DNA of 64,000 bases, taken from positions 10,930,591 through 10,994,590 of the forward strand of contig NC_061776.1 of NCBI RefSeq assembly GCF_022458985.1, written 5' to 3'. The stretch comes from Mugil cephalus (Eukaryota > Chordata > Actinopteri > Mugiliformes > Mugilidae). The notes beneath the pieces are model-generated. The model did no database searches. It saw nothing but the letters and a program-made list of their open reading frames with translations, and was not told the DNA's origin. The position numbers and the translations under genes are program-made. Every line of letters begins with the position of its first letter. Position 1 is the stretch's first letter. This document shows, piece after piece, positions 22,124 to 34,480 of this stretch.

Positions 22124-23943
22124 CACATGTAAAACTGAGTGCAGGTAATTCAGAAATGTTTTCATGTTACTTTCAAGCCCCCCCTTCCTTCCCCTCCTCC
22201 TCTGGGCAGCAGCAGGTTTTCGGCTCAAGTGAAGTCCCTCTGGCTCAGCTTCAATAGATCACATATTAAATGCGGTTAACAAACTACTTTGTCACGTTGG
22301 TCAAAGGCGAAACGTGAGCGGATCTGATTTTGGCGAAAGGTTAATCTGAGATAAGCCGGCTGAGTGGTGCTTCGAGAAAACTCGTCGATACGCATCTTTC
22401 TCAAAGGGGCACATTTCTACGTTCATTCAGGTTAGACCCAGCATTCACCTCGTTTTTATTTGCCCCCGGGAGGAACTGGTTATTAACATAACGGCAGATT
22501 TAACCAAAGCAAGAGTTTAATCATTTTGCACACATTTTATTTATTGATTTTTTTTTTTTTGTCAGCATCTCACCTGCATTGTCTCCCCATGATCTGTGGT
22601 AAACCCTCTGGATCTATCATTTTACTCCTCAGAATGGCAGTGTGGGGCCTCAGGGGGAGAGGACAACGGGTATATTCCTTGTAGGGGAAGTTTCTCGTGG
22701 TAAAACCATTTTAAGACCATCATCTTCGTTAAATCTCACAAGAAGCAGAGCTGTGAGCGGCCCTGGGCACCTAGATTCACGGGATAAGATATATTCAAAG
22801 CGTAAAAGGATTAGTCTTCCACTCGGGGGAAAAGCTCTGCTCCTGCTGCTGATGAACGCACCATGAAAACAACCAGTTTATTTTATTTCCAAGCAATTCA
22901 CAGAAAAGATTCCGTGGCAACACTTGTTGTGATTTGTTTTACTTTCAGGTTCAGACACACAAGAAAGACTTAATTCAACGTGAATACTTACTGGCTAAAT
23001 TTTGTGGATTACATGTCCTGCTCGGGGAGTCTTGTGCCAAACCAGTGCCGAGGATCTGTGGCTCTTATAAATCTGGTCGGGAGGCAGAGTGCAGAGTGGG
23101 GCGTTGCTGGACTTTACAGCCAGAGGGGGGTGGCAGGGGGGTGTCTGCTCTGCTAAGAATAGAGAAGCATGGCGGCTCACTGAACCAATGCCCTATTTGG
23201 CAGAGGAAACACACACCGCGACACTTCATCTGAGAGGCGACAGAAACAGAGCGTCTCCGGACGTCAGGGCGTGTGAGTCCTAACCTATACGTGACCCAGA
23301 TCAAATATTCTTTACCTGAAAAAAGCACATAGTGATATTAATCATACACTTTGGTGAGTGTATTTATTTAAACCTGGGTCACTCAGAGCAGCGTCCAGAC
23401 TACAGAGTACAACACAACAGCTTTGGTGTACTTTAGTTGGGTAATATCTTCAACTTAAATTCCTTTATTTCATTTAAATAAAATGTATTTTAATTCGTAA
23501 ACTATGCCCTTTTTTTATTCTGTTACATTTGTTTGACGTTTATTCTTTGACCACTAGTTGCCCTGCGGTGCAGGTTTGTTATTAAGTTGTTGCGTTAAGT
23601 GCACAAAATATAATTGTCAACATGACTTTAAAGTTTTAAAGTGCAAGAAAAAGTCTGTTTTCCATTCAACCTTTATTGGCTTCATGTTTCTGGTGCGGCG
23701 ACGTTGCCACGTTTGGTCTTGTTTCCAAACTAAAAGTGCACTGACTAAATTCATTTAAGACTTTAAGGCAGCGTTCCTGGTCCGTTTATTCACTGTGAGC
23801 CGTTCATTTTGTGTCTTTAAAAGGTGAAGCAGAAATTCTCCATCTGACTGTGTAGATCAGTGATAATATACCAGTCACAAACCAACAACATCATCAAATG
23901 GGACATTTTTTTGTTCTACATGATGAATGCCTTTGCTTTAAAT

Positions 23944-24000
23944 TTACACCAACCAGTCATAACATTATGACCGTCTTCCTAATACTTCGTCTTTTCCTGT
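23944..24000. mobile_element. Fragment of a teleost DNA transposon end
   Basis: ACACCAACCAGTCATAACAT followed by TATGACC resembles the terminal repeat wording (CACCGATCAGCCACAACATT-type) of a very common fish transposon, another piece of which ends at 60919 in this window. Only the terminal 50-60 bases are recognisable. Confidence 0.4.
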
Positions 24001-24427
24001 TCCTTCTGTTTAATATTCGACTCTTCGGGGTGGTCTCCCGATCCACTCTTTACCTTCAACTAATCATGACCGAGACGGCTTCAGATTTGTCCAGCTTTGA
24101 ACCCACGCTGCTCCTTACACCAAAAAGCACCAGTAAAGACGGATGGAATGGAAAAAGGTGATTTGTCTCGGTCTTGAAAATGTGCGCAAACACTTTAATT
24201 TATCTCCTTTAAGACTTAGGGAGTGGCAGCTAAAACAGAGTTTTCCACTATTTCTGAACGTGGCCCGTTAGTTTTGTTTTGACAGGACAGAAACGTGAGA
24301 CACACCAGACACATTAAAATTGTAGACTATAATCCGTAGAGTTGAACCTAGCGTGACTCATTTTATGAGTCTAGGCTTGAAGATTCTTTCTAGAGTGATG
24401 CTGGAAAATGAAAAGTCTCCAAGGATA

Positions 24428-25728
24428 CAGTCATGGAAAAAAATATTAGATCACCTTTGTTTTCTTCAATTTCTTGTTTTAATTTTAATGCCTGGTACAA
24501 CTAATGGTACTTTACCCAAAGAATACAATGAACACGACAAAAAATGCAGCTGATTCCATCATACTTTATGTCCTATGTCCTTATATCTGACATGCTTAAG
24601 CGTAATTGTATCTATATAAAGTATATAAGAGGTCATTCATGTGAAGCCACAAAAGCAGCCATCTTGGCACTGCTGGAAATTGGCATGAGTGAGAGACAGG
24701 TAGCCAAAAAAATGAAGATCTCCAGAGCAGGCTGAACAGGGTGCTACCAAACTGCTAGCTAGTCGAGGCAGTGAAATGCCTTTCTACCCCACGAGAGGGT
24801 TAGGGTTAGGGTCCATTCCCGCACCAGGAATCATCGTCAGACCTCCAGGGACCCTAAAATTGAACGGGCACTGTTGAGAAATGTGACTTGTTCAGCAAGG
24901 ACAGTTCAAAATCACTTACTGAAGCTGGTCTGGAGTCACAGATTAGGTTAGGATTGGGCTGCTGATGTTGATGAACGGGCTGAGGTTCTGATGAGGCTGG
25001 TTAGGAGGAAGTCTGGAGAAGCCCACAAACCAGACTGCCTCGCCCCTACAGCAAAACATGAGGGTGGATCGGCGATGATCCGGGATTATTTTAATACGGG
25101 TGGAACCCGGTCACGTCCAGGGCCACTCCTGGAAATAGTCTTCTTCCATCAGCTGGTAAACTCTTTCCTGCCTCGAATTACTGGATTTTCCAACAAGACA
25201 ACGCTCCTCGGTCAGTTAAAGCCTGGATGGAGAACCAGAACATTCGAACCATACCTTGGCCTGCTCAGTCACCAGACATAAATCCAATTGAAAACTCGTG
25301 GAAACATCATCAAACTAAAAATGGAGAACCATAAGCCCCCGAAAACAAAGCAAATTTGTTTGAATTTTTGCAACATGAATGGGCAGAACAATGTCAGAAG
25401 CTGGTGGAGATCATGCCAAGACGTATAGTTGCAGTCAAGTGCTAACTCCTGTGTGTACAAGGCAGAAAAGACAGAAAAGAAAACACAGAATGTCTAAAAG
25501 CACTGTCTGTAGCAGTACAATGATATAAGAACTTAAGTGATTTCAGTTATTATCAAGAAAACCATGAAAAATGGCTAGATATCAGCTCTTAAATTAAACT
25601 CTTGTGAGTTATTTTCGTTGTTATCATTATATTTCACCAAACAAATGTACTTTCAGTTAAACCTGGCATTAAAATAAACAAGAAATTGAAGAAAACGAGG
25701 GTGGTCTAATAATTTTTTTCCATGACTG
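24428..25728 (+). mobile_element. Tc1/mariner-type DNA transposon with decayed transposase
   Basis: The element is 1,301 bp and flanked by TA on both sides (24426-24427 and 25729-25730), the classic Tc1/mariner target duplication. Terminal inverted repeats are about 75 bp. Both ends read CAGTCATGGAAAAAAAT inward and share TTTTCTTCAATTTCTTGTTT. On the + strand the N-terminal helix-turn-helix survives as ALLEIGMSERQVAKKMKISR, and near the 3' end FQQDNAP, SVKAWMENQNI and SPDINPIEN mark the DDE catalytic core. The reading frame is broken by stops and indels (for example soon after 24735), so the copy cannot make transposase. Confidence 0.92.
24640..25320 (+). pseudogene. Broken Tc1-like transposase
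   Basis: Pieces of one transposase lie in more than one frame: the helix-turn-helix near 24640-24735, the middle part near 24991-25080 and the DDE-region part near 25185-25310. Stop codons and frame changes separate them. It belongs to the transposon that contains it and has no role in neighbouring genes. Confidence 0.85.
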
Positions 25729-25730
25729 TA

Positions 25731-26431
25731 GATGTACACTGCCGCCTTGTGGTGAAAGTTTAAACCTGAATAAAAAGTGATGCAGGTTTTTGTAGAGATG
25801 TTGCAGAACATCATCATATTTGCTTAAAACAACTATCTGGCACGTTTTTATTCATCTTAACACATTCTCGACGTAGAACTGCAATTTCATCATAACGAGA
25901 TAAAGTTTTAAAAAGGTGTTTTATCTTTTTTTTAATGACAGTTTAATCCTCATTATTGAAACGACTGTCTGCATTTTAAAAGCCATAATACGACAAAGAA
26001 CTGTCTCCACATTTTCCTCGGTTCTTGAAAGTAACCTCTGAATAGTAACATTCAGTTGACTTCAGTTTACACCCGTGCGTAAAGTTTACTCAGCAAACGC
26101 CCTTGCGTAAGTTTTTGTGTAACCGAATTGGCGAGGGATGGGTTAAATTCTCTTGCTAACAGTTTGACTTTGCGAAAGTAAATGGGCTGAATTCGATAAA
26201 CGATCGGGAAGAAGAATAAAAAGAAGAAGAAAAAAGAGGTCTCGGCCCTCCTTCTCCTTCTCCTCTCTGACTGTCAGTCTTCCTGAGAAGTGGTTTGTTG
26301 TTCTGTGTAAGAGCTGGAACTGAGAGCGCGCTTCTGATTTTCATCCACTTTCCGCAAAGCATCTGTGCGCGTGGCTTGGTCCATAATTTTTAACTAACCG
26401 TGAGGGATTTGATATCTTACATTTTATTGCT
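25731..26431. other. Presumed promoter and 5'UTR of the lysyl oxidase gene
   Basis: There is no separate gene. The final 300 bases contain a purine-rich stretch (about 26215-26240) and lead without an obvious splice acceptor into the ATG at 26432. I cannot place a TATA box or TSS with confidence. Confidence 0.35.
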
Positions 26432-29400
26432 ATGGCAAAATGGCCACTATTATTTTTATACTTTTTCCAAGGACTACTACCACCACTAATCTTTGGGCAG
26501 CAGCAGCGCACAGCTGGCCCCTGGAGGCACCGGATTCAGTGGGAGAACAACGGGCAGGTTTATAGTCTGATGAGCACTGGGTCAGAGTTCCACCCTCCGG
26601 CTCGGTCCAGAAGCCACTCGAGGGTTTATGTGAGCAGCAGGAGGGATGGCACCGGGAGCCAAATTCCGGGAGCGCACACAAGATCCACGCTTGTAAGAAC
26701 TGGACAGTCTCAGTCCAGGTCCTTTAGGACTGATCAAAGTGTGGAACCGGGACCTTTTGCACGCGGACAACGACAGTATGTGCCGGTCACCAGAGGAGCT
26801 GCACCGCGGCCCGGTGCGCAGAGCCAGCTGCTGCGCGCAGCGATGCCTGTCTCCAGGCAACCCGCGCAGACGGATCGCTCCATCCCGGTTCATCCCGCAG
26901 CCGTGGAAACAGAGCCTGAGGCTCCGGCTCCGTTTCCCGCTCTCGGCGAGGATGTTTCAAACGAGGCTGTCGGTAATGGAGAGAACATGGTCAACGACGA
27001 CCCTCGAAACCCGTTGAAAAACCACGGGAATTCTGTTTTATACAACATGTACCCCCCAAGAATGAGGACACCGGCCCGGACGCGCCGTCCGCCAGGCAAC
27101 GGGTACGGAACAAGATATTTCCAAAACGGTGAGTGGCCCATTCACAGACAGTGAGTCCTCATTGGACTTTTCAAGTCTGTCTACTATGTGGACAAGGAAA
27201 CTGATGTTCTTGCTTTTAATAATCTGCTCTGTTCTGTTCCTGCAGTTTTTTAAAGGAGTCAGTTGTCTCAGATTAATATTAAGATAAACCTAGAACACAG
27301 ACCGTGATTTTTAGGCTGGAAACACATTAAAATGACCAATTACAACAGAGGCTCCAACTAAAACTGTTTAGTGGAAGGCCAGGAAAATATCTGAACCATC
27401 AGCTGGTTTGTCTGTAAGTCATCTAAATAGAAAAAAGCTTAATGTGAAGGAAAGACAAGAAATCGTATTTGGATGTCAGAATGACAGCTAAGGAATCCAA
27501 AACACCCAGCCAAGCAACTGCCTTCCTTTTCAGCCTGTTTCTTCCAGTGTGTTGCTTTCACCATGGATACACTGGCAAAATTATTATCTCAGAATTAATC
27601 CCCTCCTCCTCCTCTTCCTCCTCTTCCTCCAGGACTACCGGACCTCGTGCCAGACCCATATGCCATCCAAGCAGGTGCTTACGTCCAGCGCATGCAGATG
27701 TATGCACTGCGCTGTGCGGCTGAGGAGAACTGTCTGGCCAGGTGATCCATGCTGCCAAAAGTGATTCATTTGTTCAGTACATGCACAGTGGCACGTAGAC
27801 ACAGAGGCACACACACACACACAGACACACAGAGACACACACACAGACATGTTGCCTTTGCTTTTATCACTGATGGTTCGTGTTACAGGTCTGAAGGTCT
27901 GAGCACAACTTTTCAGTGTTTTCTTTCAATTATGCGAGTACCACTTGTTAATGTGTTTGGATGACTCTTCTGTAGATGGAGTAATGAAAACTGTCTGATG
28001 TTATCACGGAGCAGTGATTCTCCAACATGATGTCCTGCCAAGACATAAATGTTCTGGGTTGATTTTCCCAAAAGCATTAAGCACAATGGAACAAACCCTT
28101 TGCGCTCTGTTACTTTTGAGAAAACTGGACCCGGGAGCTCGGCCAGTAGCACTTTCCAACGCAGCTTATGCCTGTTTCCCCCCCTGTGATCCTTCCAAGG
28201 TCGGCTTATGGGCCCGCGGTGCGAGACATCGACTTCAGAGTCCTCCTCCGGTTCCCACAGAAAGTGAAGAACCAAGGCACCACCGACTTCCTCCCTGTGA
28301 AGCCCAGATATCAGTGGGATTGGCACAGCTGTCACCAGTGAGTTTACTCTGCCTGAAAGCAAAAAAATTAAACAACCACGCATGTTTATTTTAAAAAAAA
28401 ATGTCTTTGGGGATTAGTTCGGCTCCAATAAGATCAGATGTGACAAGGCCGGGGAAACACCACAGCCTCAAAAAATTAAATAACAATAACGTCAAGGCTC
28501 AAAGGCATTCCTGAGCCCTGCCACAGGAATAATAAATGATTAGTCTGCTTTATTTTTCCTATTTTTACGCCCATCAGGCACTTCCACAGCATGGACGCCT
28601 TCAGTAACTACGACCTGCTGGACATCAACACGGGACGGAAAGTGGCAGAAGGACACAAGGCCAGTTTCTGTCTGGAGGACACGGCCTGTGACCAGGGGTT
28701 CAGGCGGCGATACGCCTGCACATCTCATACGCAGGTGAAATATACGTCAAGTCAAAGTTTATCTCTAAAAAGAACCTCTGTTGCTGCACAGAGGTGCAAA
28801 AATAATCGTACATAAGCTTAATAATAAATGAAACAGTAATGGAATAAACATGAGCACAATTTTAAAAACAAAAATATACAGTAATAAAACTGAACAGAGG
28901 AAAAGAGAAGAATGAAAGGGAATAAAGGATAAAAGTAGAGGTTATATATGTGAAGACTACTGAAACATCATTGGTTTCTTTAGAACATAGGTCCCCTAAG
29001 GGTCCGCGGAGGTACTGCGGGGGGGGGGGGGGGGGGGGGGGGGGTCGCAAAATCTTTGGTTGATTAGACATTTTTTATGTACTTTTTAAATTTCCCCCTC
29101 ATAAATTTCTTTAAATTAACATGAATCCAACATATTTTAGTAAAGGAACAAGGGGTAGCTTAATATTGAATGCAGAATGATGATAATAATGTATATTCAT
29201 AAATAGCACTAGGCTGAGTTTAATATAGAACACATATAATAGGTAGGGCGTCCCTACTTAATCTCTCCATTAGTTTGGGGTCCTTGGCCTGAAAAATGTT
29301 GGGGACCCCTTTGTTTTCAACTCCTTCGTGCAACATAAAATCAAAAAACGATTCAGTCACTCAGCAGCTCGTACGTTTTTTTCTTTTTATTTTGGCACGA

Positions 29401-31415
29401 ATGTTAAAAAAGTGCCCATTTGCAGAAACGTATAAGGTAATGGGAAAACATTAGCCCACAGAACTCCACAGCTTATGGGACAGGAGCCAGCTGTGCATAC
29501 AGATGGTGCCCAAATGTGCCAAAGTAGCCAATTTGGAGAGCTTACCTAAACAGACCTCTACTAAAAAAAAGATTTCTAAAAGGTCTCTGCTCCACTTTAT
29601 TAGCACCGGTGCAGGTAATGTGTGATCCTCCATCTTCATTTACTCTGATCCAGTGAAACATAGTCGGATTCTTCCACCTCTGGAGCAAACGTAGAAGTGT
29701 TGCCTTTAATGTGAGACATTAAAATAGGAAAGAAAGAGCAGAAAGAGGCCTTTGTGTAACTCAAACGTCAAGTGTTGTCTCATGTCCAGACCCTGTGAGC
29801 TGTGAGATTTAGCAGATTTAAATCCGAATGCAGATGTGACGTAATTTCTAAGGCGGTCGAAAGGTTTTCTGAGATTTCTGGGAAAGAATTTTATACACTT
29901 TTTTTTTTTTTAAATCAATACTTTATCTGATGTATCCTAAGTTCGCCAACCTCGAGCTCCAAAAAGTATTAAATCCAATTTTTATTAAACCCCTTTTGTT
30001 TATTAAACAACCGCATTCTTTGACTTTAGACTCTCAGGGTGTCTTCTTTCTTCAAGGTGTCCAAGGCCAAGAGGAGATTACATCAGTCATTTAACAAAGC
30101 TCCTCCAGAGCTGTTCACCATGAACGGTACATCTACGTGTGCTTTAACGTCAAGATACCCAGTCGTTAAGATTAGCAGACTTATTAGGCGTGAAGATTTC
30201 CAGTAGAAGTCTAAGACTGTAGTGGAGCTCTTTTTTGTGCTCTTGCAGAGCCCGGTATGCTTACCACATCCGCCATGTGCAGTTGTGACTTTGAATCTTG
30301 ACTTTGAATCTGAAAAGAGATGATTAATAGTTCAGTCCGAGAGTTTTCAGATTTTTGAGAGAAAGAAAATACTCATAAAAAATAGATGATGACACGTTCT
30401 GCAGAGTCATCACATTTAAGTTGAGGCCTACTGTACATGAAGCAGCTCCGCGCTGCACAGTTCATTTTGTTTTGCAGTTCTTTTGCAAATCTTCCAGATC
30501 CACTTCTGAGAAATGTTTTTCTAACTAAAAGTCTGGCGCATGCCAGCGAAAAGGGGAAAAAAAACTTCCTGAGGACACAGGAATATTTATTATACTGTTG
30601 TCTGGCTTTGCGCTACTTAGCGTTGGTTTCTTATGACAGCTTTGCTTCCAAGAACTGTTTATATAACAGAAACTGCTTCATTTGCAGCGCTTGTAGTCGG
30701 AGTTTTTAACCGCACTGAGGGTGCGCCGGCTTGTGTTTTCAGGGGCTGAGCCCAGGATGCCACGATGTGTACGCTGCCAACATCGACTGTCAGTGGATCG
30801 ACATCACTGATGTACCTCCGGGAAACTACGTCTTGAAGGTAACACATGTTTCACATGAGTTTAGAGCCGTTCACCTGCACAGTTTTGTCAATTTATGGCT
30901 TTATTTCACTAAGAAATGTTCCTGCAGAGCTGCTCATGGATTTATTTATAATATTTTTTTTGTTTGTTTGTTTTTGTCAGGTTACCGTGAATCCCAACTT
31001 CCACGTCCTGGAGTCAGACTACAACAACAACGTAGTGAGATGTGATATCACATACACGGGAACTTATGTTCAGACACGCAACTGCAGAGTAACAATGTAC
31101 GTTTGGAGACTTCCTTTAATTTTCAATTTTAAACACATTTTAAAACCACCGCACACCGTTTACTGAGAGCATATTAATTCGGTGCATATTCCAGATGTGT
31201 TTTGGAATGAAATCGTGCGCACGTCTCTGTAGAATAAACACTTGAAAAGGCGTTGATTTAGCTGAATACGGCCGCGCCATCAAGCGAGACTAATTTCTCA
31301 GCCCATGAAAATATCTTTTACTTTGGACGGTGGCGCGGAATTACAAGTACACAAAAAGTGGTTGAAAAAAAAACTCACCGTTAAGTCTTTTTCTGCCTGT
31401 TTTTCCAGGGGTTGA
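26432..31415 (+). CDS. loxl5: Lysyl oxidase of the LOX/LOXL1/LOXL5 group
   Basis: Seven coding exons give 439 aa: 26432-27128, 27633-27741, 28200-28337, 28578-28734, 30743-30838, 30981-31096, 31409-31415 (TGA). This is a secreted copper amine oxidase that deaminates lysines in collagen and elastin. Seen: a signal peptide (about 1-22); a [16 protein letters not shown] block as in LOX; a basic, Arg-rich propeptide; MVNDDPRNP (186-194), matching the BMP1 cleavage region of LOX (predicted cut N188/D189); the catalytic domain from [10 protein letters not shown] (233); the copper motif WHSCHQHFH with H314, H316, H318; and LTQ partners K342 (GHKASFC) and Y377 (DVYAANID), spaced 35 residues as in human LOX. 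No SRCR domains, so not LOXL2-4. I favour LOXL5 because of the setting and the short NCRVTMG end; LOX or LOXL1 co-orthology and the a/b copy are not resolved from sequence alone. Confidence 0.93.
27807..27850 (+). repeat. Imperfect (CA)n microsatellite in lysyl oxidase intron 2
   Basis: CACACA runs are interrupted by GA units. Confidence 0.85.
28742..28880. repeat. Probable interspersed-repeat relic in lysyl oxidase intron 4
   Basis: GTCAAGTCAAAGTTTATCTC followed by GCACAGAGGTGCAAAAATAA resembles retroelement tails common in fish. The family is uncertain. Confidence 0.3.
28987..29315 (+). repeat. Interspersed repeat family, copy A
   Basis: The copy starts in GGGTCCGCGGAGGTACTGC, includes GGTTGATTAGACATTTTTTA and AACATGAATCCAACATATTT, and ends in GTCCTTGGCCTGAAAAATG then GGGGACCCC. 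The same blocks occur in the same order in copies B (31991), C (50307) and D (52753). This copy has a 26-base G run at 29019-29044 where copy B has about six G. It lies within lysyl oxidase intron 4. Confidence 0.8.
29019..29044 (+). repeat. Poly(G) run of 26 bases
   Basis: An uninterrupted G homopolymer lies inside repeat copy A. Confidence 0.9.
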
Positions 31416-31600
31416 AGTTCGCTTTCTGTGGCGTCTGGAGGAGTTTGGCAGTAAAACATCTCTGGCTGTACTGTACAATCACAGCGACACCAAGAAAAAG
31501 TGCACTTGGTAACGTTTGTATTACAGGTCTTATTGTGAGCTACATTCCTGCTTTGGAGTCTTAGGTTGCATTTTATTTGTGGAAATAAATGCAAAGTCAG
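31416..31600 (+). other. loxl5: 3'UTR of the lysyl oxidase gene
   Basis: This runs from the TGA at 31413-31415 to an AATAAA at 31584-31589. Most of the last exon is therefore untranslated. Confidence 0.6.
31584..31589 (+). terminator. loxl5: Poly(A) signal AATAAA of the lysyl oxidase gene
   Basis: First canonical hexamer after the stop codon, 170 bases downstream. Confidence 0.55.
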
Positions 31601-31990
31601 TTTACATCAGTTTAGTAAATGGAACTAGTGATATATAATTAAAATTACTTGACTTTTAGATGTATTTCTACAAATGTGCCTTTGCAAATTTACATCTTCC
31701 CGTTTTTGCCTTAACAGATACAAGTACTGTTCTTAGATGCTTTTGATCCTTGGGTGCTTGAAATGTGTTTGGTCGTCTTTGTCCTCGTTTTTGTGCACAT
31801 TGTTACAGTTTTTATTTAAAGGATCATTTGTTGTTGTCGACAAGTCACATAAAAAAAGGTCAAAACCAACAGTGTCTTGTGGTTGAGATTAGGCTGAATT
31901 CTAATCTGTGTTGTGAAGGTTCACACATTAGGTGAAGGAATGATTGTTTTCAACACCAAACAGGATAAAACAATCAGTTGTTGAGAGACC

Positions 31991-32495
31991 ATAGGTCAAC
32001 AGGGGGTCCGCGACCCCTAGAGGTCCGCAGAGGTACTGCAGGGGGGTGGATAAATCTTTGCTTGATTAGACATTTTATATATACATTTTATATATATTTG
32101 CAATATTAGCAGAAGAGAAGCTAACAGTGCAGCTTGCTCCCATCAACACTGTGTGCTTCTGTTCAGGGTCAGACATCTCACTAATGCCGGAGTATGTGTG
32201 CCATTATTGGATGATGGGTGATTCACTGTCTCTACTACATTTAGCTATGTTTAAAGTTAAAACTTGAATCTGTCAGTTAGACATGTTTATGTTTATGGGA
32301 GTTGCATGCCCCCTACTGTTGCACACATTTGAAATAAACAATAATATTTGAACCTGTGTATTATTTGAATAGCTTAATATTGAATGTAAAATGATAATAA
32401 TGATGTATATTTATAATTAGCACTAGGCCGAGTTTAATATGGAACACATATAGTTGGTAGAGAGTCCCCACTTAATACTTTGAGGACCCCTGCTG
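31991..32495 (+). repeat. Interspersed repeat family, copy B
   Basis: Begins GGTCAACAGGGGGTCCGCGA and ends TTTGAGGACCCCTGC, so the ends are an imperfect inverted repeat (CAGGGG.TCC / GGACCCCTG), as in hAT-type elements. Internal blocks (TTGATTAGACATTTT, AGCACTAGGCCGAGTTTAAT, GAACACATATAGT) match copies A, C and D. No coding capacity. Confidence 0.8.
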
Positions 32496-34480
32496 TAAAC
32501 TGTACGTAAAGACAGAATAAGTCCTCTAAAAAGTCACCTACGGGATTTCTGTTTTTTGAATCTCAATGTTGAGGCCATCTTGGAAGTGCCTGACTCTGCA
32601 TAATAGACGGTTCAGGCTTCTGCGTCAATTTGACAGTCCAGACTAACGTGCACCTCCCTAGAAATGTAGCTACGCACAAGAGCTGTGATTGGTCCACTTG
32701 GTAGTAATGTGTTTCTGTTAAAGTATTTCCTGCAGTTTTCGAAAGGTAGAACATGTCAGGTTAACTCAGGTTAACTGAGGAAATTTAACAAAGTTAACAA
32801 GTATTTCGGCCTATTCGTCCAAATTTTGGCCAAAGTTCCAGTCGCCATTGTTAAATGTGAAGCAGGAAATGGTAACTGAAGCAGGAAGTGGGAATGAAAT
32901 TTAACCAGACTGGCAAAAAAGGACTCGGTTGACTCGCTTTTGTGGTCAGCCTCAAGTGGTTATTTGAGGAACTGCAGTTTTTGACACTTCTGCCTGATAT
33001 GCATGTTCAGTCATTACGACTTCAATCTCATGGGCAGGGCTTTTAACAGGCTGATATTGTGTGATCTGAGCCTGACAGCTCACAGCTGTTTAGTTTTATT
33101 TATTTTAAAAGCAAATTAATGTCCTTAAACAGCTGGAGACCGGAGATGTTAGAGGGCTGGGGCTTAAGCTGGGGATCAAGCAAAAATATACTCCTATCAG
33201 AACGACTCATAATACACACAGATAATCAATCAGTTCATTCATCCTTGACAATGAGAAAAAAAAAATCAACTACAGAGCTGCAAAAACTCGTTTTATGTTG
33301 GTTAGAGCTGTAGAGTGGATTATATGCATTTGTGTTACTAACTGAAACATTGCTGAAGTTATGCATCGTGTTCTGTTTGTCATGATTTGATGCAATAAAT
33401 ACCGAGGAGGTAGGAGTTTATCACCATGACAGGTCTTTTCTTTTGCAACCCAAGTAACCAAAGCTGATCTCAAAATATTTTCTCAAGTTTGTAAACTGAC
33501 GACTGCAGAATAAAAATGTTCTCTTAGACAGAGTTTGAAATGCCAGCACCGCATGAGCTGACAGACTACATCAGCCTGAATGCAGGAGCTTTACTTTGAG
33601 TGATGCGTGCCGATCGTGGCCTCAGAGACAAACAGGCCCGCGGGCAGACGCTGTTTGCTGACAGACGCTGTTTGCTGACAGACCTCTGTGAAGACACAAC
33701 CCGCAGGATCTTATACATCCCTGCCATATCTCCTAAAACACAGACAGAGCACCATGAATGGAGGCCTTTTCTCACAGTCTTCCTTTGCTGTATGTTAAAA
33801 AGTCTCTGCTGTAATGGGACTCTTTCTCCAGCTCAGTATCACATCTATAGGTGACTGTTGTTTTAATAGCACTGGGATATTTTTGTCTGACTGGGAGGAC
33901 AGACACGGACCACCAGAGAATATCTCCAACGTCACTGAACGATTGTTTTTACCGAGGACCGATGTGTTTTTGCAGTCGGCGCTAGACAGCTTCAAACGGC
34001 ACAAGAATGAAAGACATATTAAACTTCCACTGGGTGTATTCACTCCACAGAGATGTTTTTACCTTGAACAGATCTCAGAAAAGCTTAATATATTGCAAAG
34101 TGGGTTTGAAAGAGGCACTGGAAAACAGGCTGCAGACAATGTATGCGCTGTTAAATGCACAGATGTTGGGTATTTACAACGAAACGGAGCTCAGCCTCGG
34201 CTAAAGAAAGCAGTGAACCGGGGAGATTAAGCACAATTCAAATGGTTTACGTTGGAAGTTGCCAAAGTGCTCCCCTGCCAGAATAGATTGTCTCTGTTAT
34301 TGAAAGTGTCTGGAAAATCCCCCCTACTCCTATTTAGTTGACTCCATTCCTGTCCGTCTAGGAATTTTGAAGACAATATTTGCAGACAGTGACTGTTTAA
34401 GCCGAGGATTTCTGCAGCGGAGGGTTGATGTTGAGATCAGCTCACAGGCAAAAATAAACCAGACTGAAAGTCCACAGTCA

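Larger units (their letters stand above)
20693..24425. other. Spacer between nmrk2 and the lysyl oxidase gene, proximal half
   Basis: I find no coding exon with partner splice sites. The region from 20930 to 22000 is GC-rich, with CpGs, a CA microsatellite and clustered muscle-factor-type motifs. It is followed by a TA repeat (22092-22123) and AT-richer sequence with a fragment of a transposon terminal repeat near 23946. A TATAAAT at about 23067 sits in a GC-rich setting but has no gene behind it. Confidence 0.4.

Noticed and set aside
23060..23075. TATAAAT in GC-rich context as a promoter
   Set aside because: No downstream exon or open frame with splice support before the Tc1 element.
24797..24812. 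GGGTTAGGGTTAGGG, telomere-like repeat
   Set aside because: Only two to three units, inside the decayed Tc1 element. Too short to be an interstitial telomere site.
27129..27154. Read-through of lysyl oxidase exon 1 to an early stop (240 aa)
   Set aside because: The donor at 27129 joins in phase to the catalytic domain start (GLPDLV), so the short form is an intron-retention reading only.
33814..34230. 138-codon + strand frame in the gene-poor spacer
   Set aside because: No family motif, no promoter or poly(A) context and ordinary composition. Length is within chance for this region.
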